Origin: Cinclus cinclus
Lineage: Eukaryota > Chordata > Aves > Passeriformes > Cinclidae
Length of the DNA: 64,000 nucleotides
NCBI RefSeq assembly: GCF_963662255.1
Contig: NC_085056.1
Coordinates: 8,188,216-8,252,215 of the forward strand
Direction: 5' to 3'
Made by a program: the position numbers and the translations under genes. Below, in pieces: positions 31,097 through 40,185 of this stretch (the first letter of the stretch is position 1; every line of letters begins with the position of its first letter). The notes below the pieces were generated by a model that saw only the letters and a list, made by a program, of their open reading frames with translations, was not told the DNA's origin and did no database searches.

Positions 31097-31362
31097 CAGG
31101 AACTATAGTGATAGGACACAGAATAATAGATAAGCATTGAAAGACAGGAAATTTAAGAAGAAATTCTTTACAGTGAGGGTGGTGAAGCACTGGCACACAT
31201 TGCCCTGGGAGGTTGTGACTGTCCCATCCCTGCCAGTGTTCAAGGCCAGGCTGGATAATGCCTTGAGCAACCTGGTCTAGCAGAAGGTGACCCTTAGTAG
31301 GGAGGGGTGGAACTAGGTAAGTTTTGAAATCCCTTCCACCCTTTAACATTCTATTAATTCCT
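31097..31362 (+). repeat. CR1 LINE 3'-end fragment in NUP93 intron 1
   Basis: CR1 landmarks appear in order: a degraded 'ggacacag-aataa' start, ACAGGAAATTTAAGAAGAAA, TTCTTTACAGTGAGGGTGGT, GAAGCACTGGCACACATTGC, GTTCAAGGCCAGGCTGGATA, TTGAGCAACCTGGTCTAG, and CCCTTCCACCCTTTAACATT before the end. It is 5'-truncated, as nearly all bird CR1 copies are. Reading frames across it are not genes. Confidence 0.92.
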
Positions 31363-31599
31363 CGGAAACAACCAGCAGAGCCACAGTAGGGAAGACCCCC
31401 ATGCACAGAAATCGAAACAGACATCAAACTACACACACGCACATACCCGTTCTCCTGAAACCTTCCCAAACAACCAACTTCTGCTTCCTGAAGCACCAAC
31501 ACTGCACTTTGGTTAAACTAAACTCCCCTTCTACAGCCGGGCTTGGCACTGCCGACCAACACAAACTGGCTCGGAAGAACAGACCCCTCCCCGCGCACC

Positions 31600-32160
31600 C
31601 ACAGCCGGCTCCGCTGCATTAGCGCGGGTTATTGACAGCAGCAGCTTCCGGGGAGCCCCAGGAGGGCCCACGAGGAGGCCTGGAGCGCTCCCAGCCAGCC
31701 TCCCGCCGCAGCGGCCTACACGAGCCACAGAGGGAACCATGGGCGAGAAGCAGCTTCCAGGGGCTCCACACACGGGGGGAAGGAGGCAGCGAGCATCGGA
31801 GACGGGGAAGAAGCGAGGGAAAGAGGCGGAGGAGCGCTGAATCCCCACCGCCCACGCCGCGCCCTCACCTCACCTGCGCTCCGCGCCGCCCGCCGCGCCC
31901 GCCGTGCCCGCGCCGCGCGCCCCCATTGGCTGCGCTCTCGCCCTTCCCCGCGCTCCCATTGGCCGAGCTGCCGCACGTCCCGGCGCCGCGTGCTTCTATT
32001 GGCCCAGCCGCCACTCTCCGCCGCGTGCCGGTTCCCGCCCCCTCGCGAGAACAACTTCATTGAGGTGTTCGGGGGGGGGAACGCGGACCGAGTGTGGGGG
32101 GGCGGCTGGCTCTGGAGACCGCGGGTTCGAGGCTGCGTCCCGCGCTGCCCGCGCCGAGCT
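31600..32160 (-). promoter_or_regulatory. NUP93: NUP93 CpG-rich promoter with three CCAAT boxes
   Basis: This stretch is very GC- and CpG-rich compared with the AT-rich intron to its left. On the minus strand three CCAAT boxes are present, seen as ATTGG on the plus strand at 31,925-31,929, 31,958-31,962 and 31,998-32,002, spaced 33 and 40 bases. No TATA box is evident. A consensus donor, GCGCAG|GTGAGG, lies just downstream, with the exon ending at 31,874. This suits a short untranslated first exon, so transcription probably starts in the window 31,880-31,920. NF-Y would be the expected binder. The transcription start is inferred, not seen. Confidence 0.75.
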
Positions 32161-33160
32161 CGCCGAAATACGAGATATATAGACAGAAGTAACGTGCATG
32201 AGGTTATTCCTCTCTATTCCCCCTCTCCCTTCTTAGTCAGCGCTGACTCTTGCTGGCAAACCCCGTCTGTGAGCTGATTCCTTGGGAGGTAAAATGAGGA
32301 TAACGATTTTGCCTCCTATGGCCAGATACACCGGCAAACAATCTCACAACCAGCAGGTACTCTCACCATCACCTGCACAATGGTGTCCTGAGGGTGTATA
32401 GGGGTCTTTGTGTTTGCTCCCCTCTTGGGCACGGACGCCCTAGATAAAACAAATATTGCCAATGACACGGGATTTTTCGGGCAAAATCTGGGAAGCAGGA
32501 ATTTCATGAACCCGCAAGGCAACAGCCTGCTTGTGTAAGAGGTGGTGTTTGGCTCTTGCTGCTGTTCTAAAACATCACCCACCAAACCTTCAAAGCTGAA
32601 CAGATTTCCCCATTAATTTAGTCTCTATTTCCAAATTTACCCATGTAAAAAGCAGTTCCCAGACCAGAGGCAGCACCGGCCATAGTCCCTCCTCCTAATT
32701 GCCAAGTGTGTGCAGGGGGGTCAGGGTACATTCTTGCCTGTCGCTTCAGTTTGAGGGGAACGCTTGTTCCCGGCAGGACGCCCTGGTGAAATGATGCCCC
32801 AGTAGGAAAGATGCCTTGGTGGGACGATTGTCCTGGTAGGATGGGTGTCCTGATGGGATGGGTGCCCTGGTAGGGTCGCCGTGCCACCCCAGCTCTCCCT
32901 GAGCCCTTCCAGGCTCCCGAGGTACCTTTCCAGAGCGAGGGGAGTCCTGGTCAGCCCGGAGACCGGCGCTGCTGCCCTCCGGGACGGGATGGGGGAGCAG
33001 CCGTCATGAGGGGCCGGAACTGGGAAAGGGCAGACACAGGCAGGGACCGAGGGAAGCGGGAACAGGCAGGGAGCCGGGGCCGGACGGGCGGCGGTGCTGC
33101 GGGCAGGCAGGTGGCAGCAGATCCCTGCGGAAGGGCTCGGCGGCACCGGCGGCGGAGCTG
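32161..33160. other. Intergenic region upstream of NUP93
   Basis: No gene is recognised. GC content falls after 32.2 kb and rises again near 33.0 kb. It contains a short minisatellite (32,776-32,885). Open frames of 60-148 codons here lie in GC-rich DNA and show no known domain. Confidence 0.7.
32776..32885. repeat. Minisatellite, about six units of 17-18 bp
   Basis: Successive units begin GACGCCCTGGTG, GATGCCCCAGTAGG, GATGCCTTGGTGGG, GATTGTCCTGGTAGG, GGGTGTCCTGATGGG and GGGTGCCCTGGTAGG. The period is 17-18 bases, so it is not a codon repeat. The array is imperfect and short. Confidence 0.85.
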
Positions 33161-33169
33161 GGGCGTGAC

Positions 33170-33960
33170 CCGGGTCCTCTGCACAGGGGACAAAGGAGTG
33201 CTGTTCCCTCTGTGGGTGCCCGTCCCTCTACGCTGGGCGCACAGAGTGCCTGTTCCCTTGCCCAGTATGTGCAGATTGCTGTCCCCTCTACAGCAGATGC
33301 CTGTACCCTCCATACTGGGTGACTATCCCAAGAGCATAGGGTGCTTCTCATTCCTGTGCCAGGGCTTATCTAGAACATCCAGACTGGATATCAGTCAAAA
33401 TACTTCACTGAAAGTGTTGTCAAACATTGGAACAGGCTGCCCAGGGAAGTAGTAGAGTCACCACCCCTAGAGCGATTTAAAAACAAAACAAAAACATGTA
33501 GATGTTTAAACTTGGTTTAGGGGTGGGCTTGGCATTGCTGGGGTAGCAGCTGAACTTGATGACCTTAGAGGGATTTTCCAGCCTTTCCAATAGTTCTATG
33601 ACTCTGTATTTTTTCCTCCACTGGGTACATTTCCCCTCTGCCCTGAGCGCACGTCTCCTGAGGGCGGGGTGCTATTTCCCCTGTGCACACGTGTCTGTCA
33701 CCGCTGCACAAGGTGTGTTTACTCTCTGCACTGGGTGCATGTCTCTGCACACAGCGCTTGTCCCCTCGGTAGAGGATGATGTCCCCTCAGCACGGAGGTT
33801 GGTGTGACGTGCGCGCAGGGTGCTCGTCCCCTCTGCACACAGTGCATCGCTCCTCTGCGCAGAGCTCACATCCTTTCTGCACAGGACACGTGTCCCTGCA
33901 TATTGTGTATGTCAGCACTACGCTGGGTCACGGACATCCCTCATCCCCCTGGGATTCACA
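33170..33960. repeat. Degenerate minisatellite rich in MRE cores, split by a CR1
   Basis: Loosely repeated units carry the words TTCCCCTCTGCACA, GGGTGC and TGTCCCCTCTGCAC, about 33-40 bases apart. They run from about 33,170 to 33,335 and again from 33,615 to 33,960, and a CR1 fragment sits between the two halves. The array contains many metal-response-element cores (TGCRCNC): plus strand at 33,684, 33,746, 33,810 and 33,834; minus strand at 33,235-33,241, 33,645-33,651, 33,733-33,739 and 33,811-33,817. It lies about 2.2 kb beyond the 3' end of the nearer metallothionein gene. Confidence 0.7.
33350..33606 (+). repeat. CR1 LINE 3'-end fragment inside a minisatellite
   Basis: Recognisable CR1 blocks are ACATTGGAACAGGCTGCCCA, GGGAAGTAGTAGAGTCACCA, CATGTAGATGTTTAAACTTG, GAACTTGATGACCTTAGAGG and the end CCAATAGTTCTATGACTCTG. 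It carries a small internal A-rich expansion (AAACAAAACAAAAACA). The left boundary is approximate. Confidence 0.92.
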
Positions 33961-35985
33961 CACAGGCAGAAAAAGCAGAACTGAATGCAGCCCCATGGGC
34001 AGTTGCAGGGCTGCTCATCTGGGAGTGCACTCAGGATCTCCCTGGGTACCCAGGGGAGATCGACGGTCACCTCAAAACACCGCAGCAAACTGAGCTACGG
34101 TTTTTTTTTTCGCGGGGCTGGATAAAGCACATCAGCCTCTTCTTGGTTCAAACAAAGGTTGCCCTCACCCTCCCATTATACAGAGCTGTCCACAGGCTGA
34201 GAGCACTTCCTGCTTAATCAAAAAGGACGTTTTTAAAAAAAGTAGAAAATACTCCTGAGGGGACCAGAAAGCCCGCAGTCACCTCACTGAGAGCAGCTAC
34301 GGGCAAGGGCAAGTACATCGCTGACCAGCTCCTCACATCGGTGCCTGCACCCACTCCGCTGGTCCTGTGACTTTCCTCGTCACAAATGGCTGGAAAGGGC
34401 ACCAGGGCTGAGGGACTCTGCCAGGCAGGCGTGCAGGCAGAACCAGGAGCAGGCAGGGCAGGTTGGCACTGGCAAGGTGCCGAAGTGTTGTGCCCACGTC
34501 CCACCCTGGCACGCTGCTGGGAACGGGGAGCGGTTGATGCCTGGGGCGCTTCCCGTCAGGGGAAGCCCCATCAGCGCCCGGCTTTGACTCCGGTGTAGGA
34601 TGCGGGTGCCTGGCCCCGGGGGGCTCAGTCTGCAGCCCCCCCCCTACAGTGGCCGGGGTCGCAGCCCTGTTTAATATGACTCCAGCAGAAGAGCCGTGCC
34701 AGTCTTCTTTTCCAGCCAAGCATCTTCCCATGGGATTATTTTTCAAATGCATTTAGGGCAGGGCAGACCCTTAAAATCCATTTCCAGCACTACACCTCTG
34801 TTGCAACAAGCAGTGCTGGGAGGCTGCTTAGGCAAAGACACACTGATGCAATAAGACAACACATTTAAAAGGCAAATGGGTGCTGAGCTAGGTGCTGCTT
34901 TTCTCACTGGCAAAGTTGAATGATGAGCAGTCTGGGCACCCCCTGCAGCACCATGTCCTGAAGCTGGGCAGACTTTGGGGAAAGGGTGAGCCCGGACCAT
35001 CCTGGATGCCTGAAACATCCCTGGAAACTGGTATTGCCATTCTCCCACTGTGCAGACACCCCACCTTGTGCCACCCAGCCTAGCAGAAAGGACTATGTAT
35101 GTACCCAAGTGACTGATTCTGCTGATTTTAAAATGTATCTTGTTCCCTATTGCCTTGTCACCAAGGGGTGCAAGAGATTTTCCTGCCAGGCAGAACTGTC
35201 CCATTGCCTAAAGAGGCACAAAATGGGTGAGGGCAGCACTGCTGGGAACTTGCATCTGTGGTGGGGCACACCCAGGAGACATGTATGAGCAAGCAAGTAC
35301 CTAAAAAATGATTCTTTCATTTGGCAGAGACTTTCAGAAGCAAAACACATCCCATTTTCCCACTGCCCCCTCTCCCCCATCCCAGCAGCCACCCCAAATC
35401 CAGGCGGCCAAGCACTGCATTCATGGCTATGGTTACCTGCCCTCCTGAATCTGGAGGTCATTGCAGCTCTAAGCAAGGTGCTTCCCAAAAATGAGTTGGA
35501 AGTAAGTGTTTGGAGGTTTTATCAACAGCAGGAGCCAGGCACTTGGTATTTGGCATAGGGAGGCTGCAGAGAAAGTGTCCCTTTGGGGATGGATCTGCTC
35601 TGCAATGGGTTGGGGTTTGCAAAGCATGAGGTCTTGAGGAAGGGAGGTTTGTCCCCACTAGAACTTGTCCAAGTGCTCTCCAGCAGCAACTCAGGGTGGG
35701 CATCTCGCCAGCACACATTGCCCTCCCACCCACCACACTTGCTCCCCACAAGTTCTTTCACCCAAAGGAAGCCCCAAACGTAGTGCAGTGGCACCTGCCA
35801 TGAAGCCAAAGAAAGGCTGGAAGGGATTAGAGACCCTCCTTATATTGCTCAAAGAGGTGCAGAGCCCACTTAGGGAAGGACATGGGAGTGCTTGTGAGCA
35901 GCTCCCTCCCACCCTGCAGCAACAATTTCCACACAGGTGTCCCAAGTGGCAAAAATGCTCAGCCTCCAACCCAGCCCCAAAACAG
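33961..35985. other. Intergenic region between NUP93 and the first metallothionein gene
   Basis: Moderately GC-rich, with no repeat family that I recognise and no gene. A short T run is at 34,101-34,110. The open frames of up to about 150 codons overlap each other on both strands and have no recognisable domain. Confidence 0.7.
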
Positions 35986-36009
35986 CACTCGCACCTTCAG
36001 ACAAACTCC

Positions 36010-36015
36010 TTTATT
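36010..36015 (-). terminator. MT2: Polyadenylation signal of the MT2-type metallothionein gene
   Basis: AATAAA on the minus strand (TTTATT on the plus strand) lies 134 bases past the stop codon. Cleavage would be expected roughly 10-30 bases further left. Confidence 0.85.
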
Positions 36016-36148
36016 TCCATCCAGTTTCACCACTGGTACAGAAAATACAAAACATGAAAAACAAAACAAAACAAAAAATAGGCTTTTCTGTGCCCCCCAC
36101 CCCCCGTCCCCGAAGCGTGCCGACTATTTACAGGCAGAGGCGAGTGGC

Positions 36149-36975
36149 TCAGTGGCAGCAGCTGCACTTGCTGCTGGTCGGCTCCTTGCACACGCAGCCC
36201 TTGGCACAGTTGCTGCAGCTCGCGGGGCAGCAGGAGCAGCAGCCTGGGGGGGACACAAGAGTTAGGAGGTAGGGGGAAGGGATTGGGGTTCTATGAAGCA
36301 GGGGGACCCGATGAAGAGTGGGAAACACCACTTCTGCATGAGCAGGGCTGATGATCCCAGTGGGTTGGAGCTCTCCATGAGGGTCCTACAGGGCAAGGGC
36401 AGACTCCTAGAGCACCAGAGGGTGTGCGTGCGTCTCAATGGGCCAGGGGAAGAGGGAAGGATCTCATTAGGGTCCTACACGGCAAGAGAGGGAGTGGTAG
36501 GGTCTCCATACGGAGTCCGACACAGCAAGAGGGGTTATCTACTAGGCAAGAGCTGGGAGGTCCCCGTTGGGTCCGAAACAGCAAAAAGAGTTCCCTTGTG
36601 GGACAGGAGAGTGTCCATGGAGTCCCACAGGGCAAGGAGGGGCTCCCTAAAAGAGCAGCGAGGTGCCCAGGTAGTCACACAGTACAAGAAGTTTCCCAGT
36701 GGAGCAGAGGTGTCCGTGGATGTCCCAAAGGGCAGTGGCAGCTCCCTCCAAACACAAGGCTGGGTTCCCCCTCCCTGAGCCCCCCACTCACTCTTGCGGC
36801 AGCTCCGGCAGCGGCAGTTCTTGCACTTGCAGGACCCGGCGCAGGAGCAGGAGTCACCTGGGGAGCGAGGGAAGGAGAGCGGGATCAGGAGCCAGGCAGC
36901 CAGGAGTTAGGCGGGAGCCAGCCGGGACAGGACGGGGCACTTACCGGCGGCACACGTGCAGTCCTGGGGGTCCAT
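36149..36975 (-). CDS. MT2: Metallothionein, avian MT2-type (63 aa, three exons)
   Basis: Small cytosolic and nuclear protein that binds about seven Zn(II) or Cd(II), or more Cu(I), through cysteine thiolates; it buffers metals and scavenges oxidants. Exons on the minus strand are 36,945-36,975 (31 nt), 36,792-36,857 (66 nt) and 36,149-36,243 (95 nt), with the family's usual phases: codon 11 and codon 33 are split. The protein begins [18 protein letters not shown] and ends [12 protein letters not shown], with 20 cysteines at 6, 8, 14, 16, 20, 22, 25, 27, 30 (beta domain) and 34, 35, 37, 38, 42, 45, 49, 51, 59, 61, 62 (alpha domain). No aromatic residue occurs except the C-terminal His typical of birds. 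The linker contains RK. Names vary: this is MT-2 in pigeon protein work, and databases may call bird copies MT3 or MT4. It is transcribed toward NUP93, in tandem with the second copy. Confidence 0.97.
36244..36791 (-). other. MT2: MT2-type gene intron 2, largely a minisatellite
   Basis: GT-AG intron (GTGAGT donor at 36,791; CCCCCAG acceptor ending at 36,244). Most of it is a tandem array, entered separately. Confidence 0.9.
36380..36745 (-). repeat. Intronic minisatellite, about seven units of 47-54 bp
   Basis: A recurring word of the form GTCC-ACA-GGCAAG appears as GGTCCTACAGGGCAAG (near 36,383), GGTCCTACACGGCAAG (36,469), GTCCGACACAGCAAG (36,516), GTCCGAAACAGCAAA (36,570), GTCCCACAGGGCAAG (36,621), GTCACACAGTACAAG (36,673) and GTCCCAAAGGGCAG (36,721). 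Between copies lies more variable sequence, often ending GAGGTGTCC or GGAGGTCCC. Spacing between the better copies is 47-54 bases. Strong divergence suggests an old array. Confidence 0.8.
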
Positions 36976-37079
36976 GGTTCGGCTAGGCTCGGTGTAGCTC
37001 AATCTAGCTTAGCTTGGCTCGACTCGGCTCGGTTTGGTCCGGCGCGATGGCAACAGTGCAGACCAGCGCTCGCCGCCCG

Positions 37080-37088
37080 CTATTTATG
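37080..37088 (-). promoter_or_regulatory. MT2: TATA-like box of the MT2-type gene
   Basis: The minus strand reads CATAAATAG, 105 bases upstream of ATG. Transcription would be expected near 37,050-37,055, giving a 5' UTR of about 75-80 bases. The same TATA-like word, with one base changed, sits before the other metallothionein gene. Confidence 0.85.
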
Positions 37089-37114
37089 GGGCAGGACGCG
37101 GGGCGGTGCTGGCG

Positions 37115-37124
37115 CTGCGCACGG
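37115..37124 (+). promoter_or_regulatory. Metal-response element upstream of the MT2-type gene
   Basis: CTGCGCACGG contains a perfect MRE core (TGCRCNC as TGCGCAC at 37,116-37,122) followed by GG, as in the longer consensus TGCRCNCGGCCC. It is about 28 bases upstream of the TATA-like box. MTF-1 is the expected binder. The same ten bases occur in the other metallothionein promoter. Confidence 0.8.
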
Positions 37125-37139
37125 TGCAGCGGGGCCGCC

Positions 37140-37395
37140 GGCACCGGGCCGTGCTCACCGGGGGCGGTGCCGGGCCGTGCTCACCCTCGGGGCCGTGCTC
37201 ACCCCAGGGCCGTGCTCACCCCAGGGCCGTGCTCACCCTAGGGGCCGTGCTCACCGGGGGCGGTGCCGGGCCGTGCTCACCCCGGGGCCGTGCTCACCCC
37301 GGGGCCGTGCTCACCCCGGGGCCGTGCTCATCCCGGGGCCGTGCTCACCCTCGGGCCGTGCTCACCGGGGGCGGTGCCGTGCCGTGCTTACCCGG
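37140..37395. repeat. GC-rich minisatellite upstream of the MT2-type promoter
   Basis: About 13 tandem copies of the core GGCCGTGCTCACC occur, mostly in 17-18 base units ending CCCGG, CCCAG or CCTCGG. Three units (first, sixth and twelfth) are longer because they carry an extra GGGGGCGGTGCC block. On the minus strand each unit reads GGTGAGCACGGCCC, one base away from the metal-response consensus TGCRCNCGGCCC. The GGGGCGGTGC word also occurs once in the unique promoter next to the array (near 37,100). The array begins about 55 bases upstream of the TATA-like box and produces long spurious open frames (up to 448 codons). Confidence 0.9.
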
Positions 37396-37765
37396 GTCAC
37401 GGATCTGCTCGCCCATCCCCTCTCCCTGCCCGCTGCGGGCAGGCCGGGGTGTCCCAGCTGCACCCCCCTTCTCCCGGGTGCTGCACTCCGGGGGACCGAG
37501 GCGCTGGAACGCGCGGGGTGTGCGGATAGCAGCCCTGGCATGGCACTGCCACCCGGTCCTGCACACTTGGGACAGCCCGGGACGTTGCCCCGTGTGTCCA
37601 GCGCTGCGGTGCAGCGGTGCCCTCCACCTCGGGGTGGCTGTGGGGTGCACGGGGTTGTTCCTGAGGATGAGACTGACTGTTTCAGCGCCACACTTGAGAG
37701 TGGGATAGCCCTGGGCAGCCCCCGTGGGGCTGGAGTGCTCAGATGGCCTCCCAGGAGGGGTGAAT
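37396..37765. other. GC-rich upstream sequence, no feature seen
   Basis: CpG-rich DNA behind the minisatellite. I see no gene, repeat family or clear regulatory word beyond general GC richness. Confidence 0.6.
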
Positions 37766-38035
37766 CATAGAACACCCCGAGCTGGAAGAGACTCACAAGG
37801 ATCACTGAGTCCATCTCCTAAACCTGCACAGGACAACTCCATAAAGTACACCATGTGCCTGAATGTGTTGTCCAAAAAAAACCTTCCTAAGCACTGTCAG
37901 GTGTAGTGATCACTTCCCTGGGGAGTCTGTTCCAGGGCTCGACTACCTTCTGGGTAAAGAACATTTTCCTATTACCCAATCTAAACCTCCCTTGACAGAC
38001 TTCCATGCAGTTCCCTCAGGTGAACATGGGGATGC
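37766..38035 (-). repeat. CR1 LINE 3'-end fragment, minus strand
   Basis: Read on the plus strand it starts AATCATAGAACACCCCGAGC and continues TGGAAGAGACTCACAAGGAT, ACTTCCCTGGGGAGTCTGTT, CCAGGGCTCGACTACCTTCT and CCCAATCTAAACCTCCCTTG, the reverse complement of a CR1 3' region. The left end is the true 3' end of the element; the right limit is approximate. Confidence 0.92.
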
Positions 38036-39880
38036 AGTGTGGTAGCTTGGCATTGCCAGCTGGGAGCTGCTGGGAATCACTTTCTCATCCCTGTGAGTTT
38101 TCCACTCTGTCACAGGGTTTATGTGCCAACTGGCTTCCACCACCTCGCACATGCCTGTGGTTAGTTCAACATCCAGCATGGAAAAAGTGTCTGGGCCAGG
38201 GCCAGGCTGTCCCCATGCCTGCACCCCCTGCTCTTGGTGGCGTTACAGATGGGGCAAGCTGAGGTTCAGAGCTGGTGCTGTAGACAGGAGCCTGGGCCAG
38301 CAGGCTCTAGGACTAGGGGAGGTTCAGTGACCCAGGGTGGCTGTGCCAGGGAATGCTTGTGCTTGTTTGCAAAAGAACAGAGTTGTTTTTTTCCTGGAAG
38401 TGTTTGCCAGCAGCAGTGAGGCGAAGCCAGCAGGCATTGCACACGCCACTGGCTGAGCGGGAAGGAGGAGAGGTGGAATAACTGAGCACGTGTGGTGTCA
38501 CTGAACATAAACACGGGTTGCAAAATAACTTCCCTCCTAGACACCCCCAGCGCAGTGCTTAGGGAATGTGCTGCACCCCCAGGCCACCCCCGGGTTCTGC
38601 TGCACCTGCGGTCGAGGAAAAGAGAGCCCCAACCACCAAAATGGGATCGTGCACCCCTGCATGGGGCCTTACCAAAAGAAAAGGATGACTGTGCAGGGCT
38701 AAATCTGCAGGGAAAGCAGGGGAATTCCCAGATTGCTAGGAATCCTGCATATCCTACGTAGAAGGGCAGTGCTGAATCCTGGGACACATGGTCCTGGGCC
38801 CGTGTCACTATGAGCGGGAAAAGGCAGTACAGCATCCCCACAGAACTGTATGTGAAGATGTGATGGGAAAAGAGCCTGGAAAATACATGATTTCCCAATC
38901 TGAGCATTTCCACTAAGTGCTGAGGTCATCCTGAAAGCAGAACAGGGAGGAATGAATGAGTATCCCCTGAGCCACAGGCTTGCTGAAAGGCCATGCCAGA
39001 AATCAATGGGGAGAGGAGAGCTTGGAGGGGTCTCCTGTATTACTGCTGGTATTCCAATTTCCCAGGGTACAGAGTAGTTAAACCCAAGTCTGTTCCCATG
39101 TAGAGAAGTGCCAGGTCCAACTCTGATTCTATAACAGTCAAAAAATGAGCAGCACAGATGCAGCTGCCCAGGTCTCAGGGCTCAGAGTTGGGATGCTGGA
39201 ACCTCTGTCTTCCCCCCACCCCCCGACATTTCCCCTGAAGGCTGGGGACAGCATCTGACAGCTCTCCCTCATACTGCCATGGGGCACAAGGATGGGCACT
39301 GCACAGAGCCATGGGGCGGGACCAGTGCAAACCCACAGGGGACAGCAAAGCCAGAGTGATTCTGTGAGCTTTGCTGGTTAAACCAGATGTTTTGTGATAA
39401 ACCTCACAAGCAAACTCTCCTTCACTCTTTTGAGTTCACCAGTGATGTTTGGTATGATTGGCACTTACGTCTCTCTGGGTTGGAAGGAATAAAGATAACC
39501 CTGCTCTTTGCAGGAGTTTAGTGTGATTGCTCCATGCCTGCCACATACCTGCCCTGCCTAAATTCAGCTGACATAGGGGTGGCCTTTGCACCCGTCAGAA
39601 GTGTGGGGTGATGGTGACATCTCACAGGATACCCTGAAGGAGGAGCCCTCTGGGGACAAAGGGGTATTCCCTAGGGACTGGCACCATGAGCAGCTTGTGG
39701 GCAGGGGTGCTGTAAGCTGTGCCAAATCCCTGGCTGAGTCCTGGCAGTGGTGACTGGGTGGGTCAGGAAAGGTGACATAAGTGGCTGTACTTGAGGAGTG
39801 CAGGGACAGGCAGAACCCGTCATATTCCTGGGAAGCAGCAGAGTGGCACGTGGCACCTGGTGCAGCGTTCTGGCAGCAGC
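38036..39880. other. Intergenic DNA between the two metallothionein genes
   Basis: No gene or repeat family recognised. Several overlapping open frames on both strands (up to 215 codons at 38,266-38,913 minus) lack recognisable domains. Confidence 0.65.
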
Positions 39881-39884
39881 ATGG

Positions 39885-40185
39885 CTGTGCTTGGCCAGAG
39901 TGAGCATCACACCCTGACATGGGCATTACAGGCATCACATCCGATTGTGGGCTTTGCACCCTGGCATAGGCATCCCACCTCATCGTGGGCATTCCACCCC
40001 ATCACAGGCATTGCATCCCATCACATCCCATCACTGGGATCCTGGTATGGGCATTGCAAACCAGAGTGAGCATCACACTCCGGTTTGGGCATCATGTCCC
40101 ATCACAGGCACTGAACCCTATTGCAGGCAGCGCACTCTCTATTGTGGGGATCACGGCCCATTTTGTGTGCTGCACCCCATGGTGG
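39885..40185. repeat. Degenerate minisatellite, roughly 26-30 bp units
   Basis: The words GGGCATT-CA and CCCATCACAGGCAT alternate: GACATGGGCATTACAGGCAT, ATAGGCATCCCACCTCATCG, TGGGCATTCCACCCCATCAC, AGGCATTGCATCCCATCACA, TATGGGCATTGCAAACCAGA, TTTGGGCATCATGTCCCATC, AGGCACTGAACCCTATTGCA and later weaker copies. About ten units, imperfect in length. It makes short histidine- and proline-rich false frames. Confidence 0.75.

Noticed and set aside
31632..32199. Several 67-143 codon frames in the NUP93 CpG island
   Set aside because: Stop codons are rare in GC-rich DNA, so long frames on both strands are expected; compositions are arginine- and alanine-rich noise.
36424..37770. 448-codon plus-strand open frame and the overlapping 224-codon frame at 37,034-37,708
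   Set aside because: They run antisense through metallothionein exons 1 and 2 and through the GC-rich minisatellites. The repeated RAHPRAVLTPG peptide is only the translated 17-18 bp unit, which also shifts frame.
38266..38913. 215-codon minus-strand open frame between the metallothionein genes
   Set aside because: No domain, no codon bias distinct from surroundings, and it is matched by overlapping frames on the other strand.
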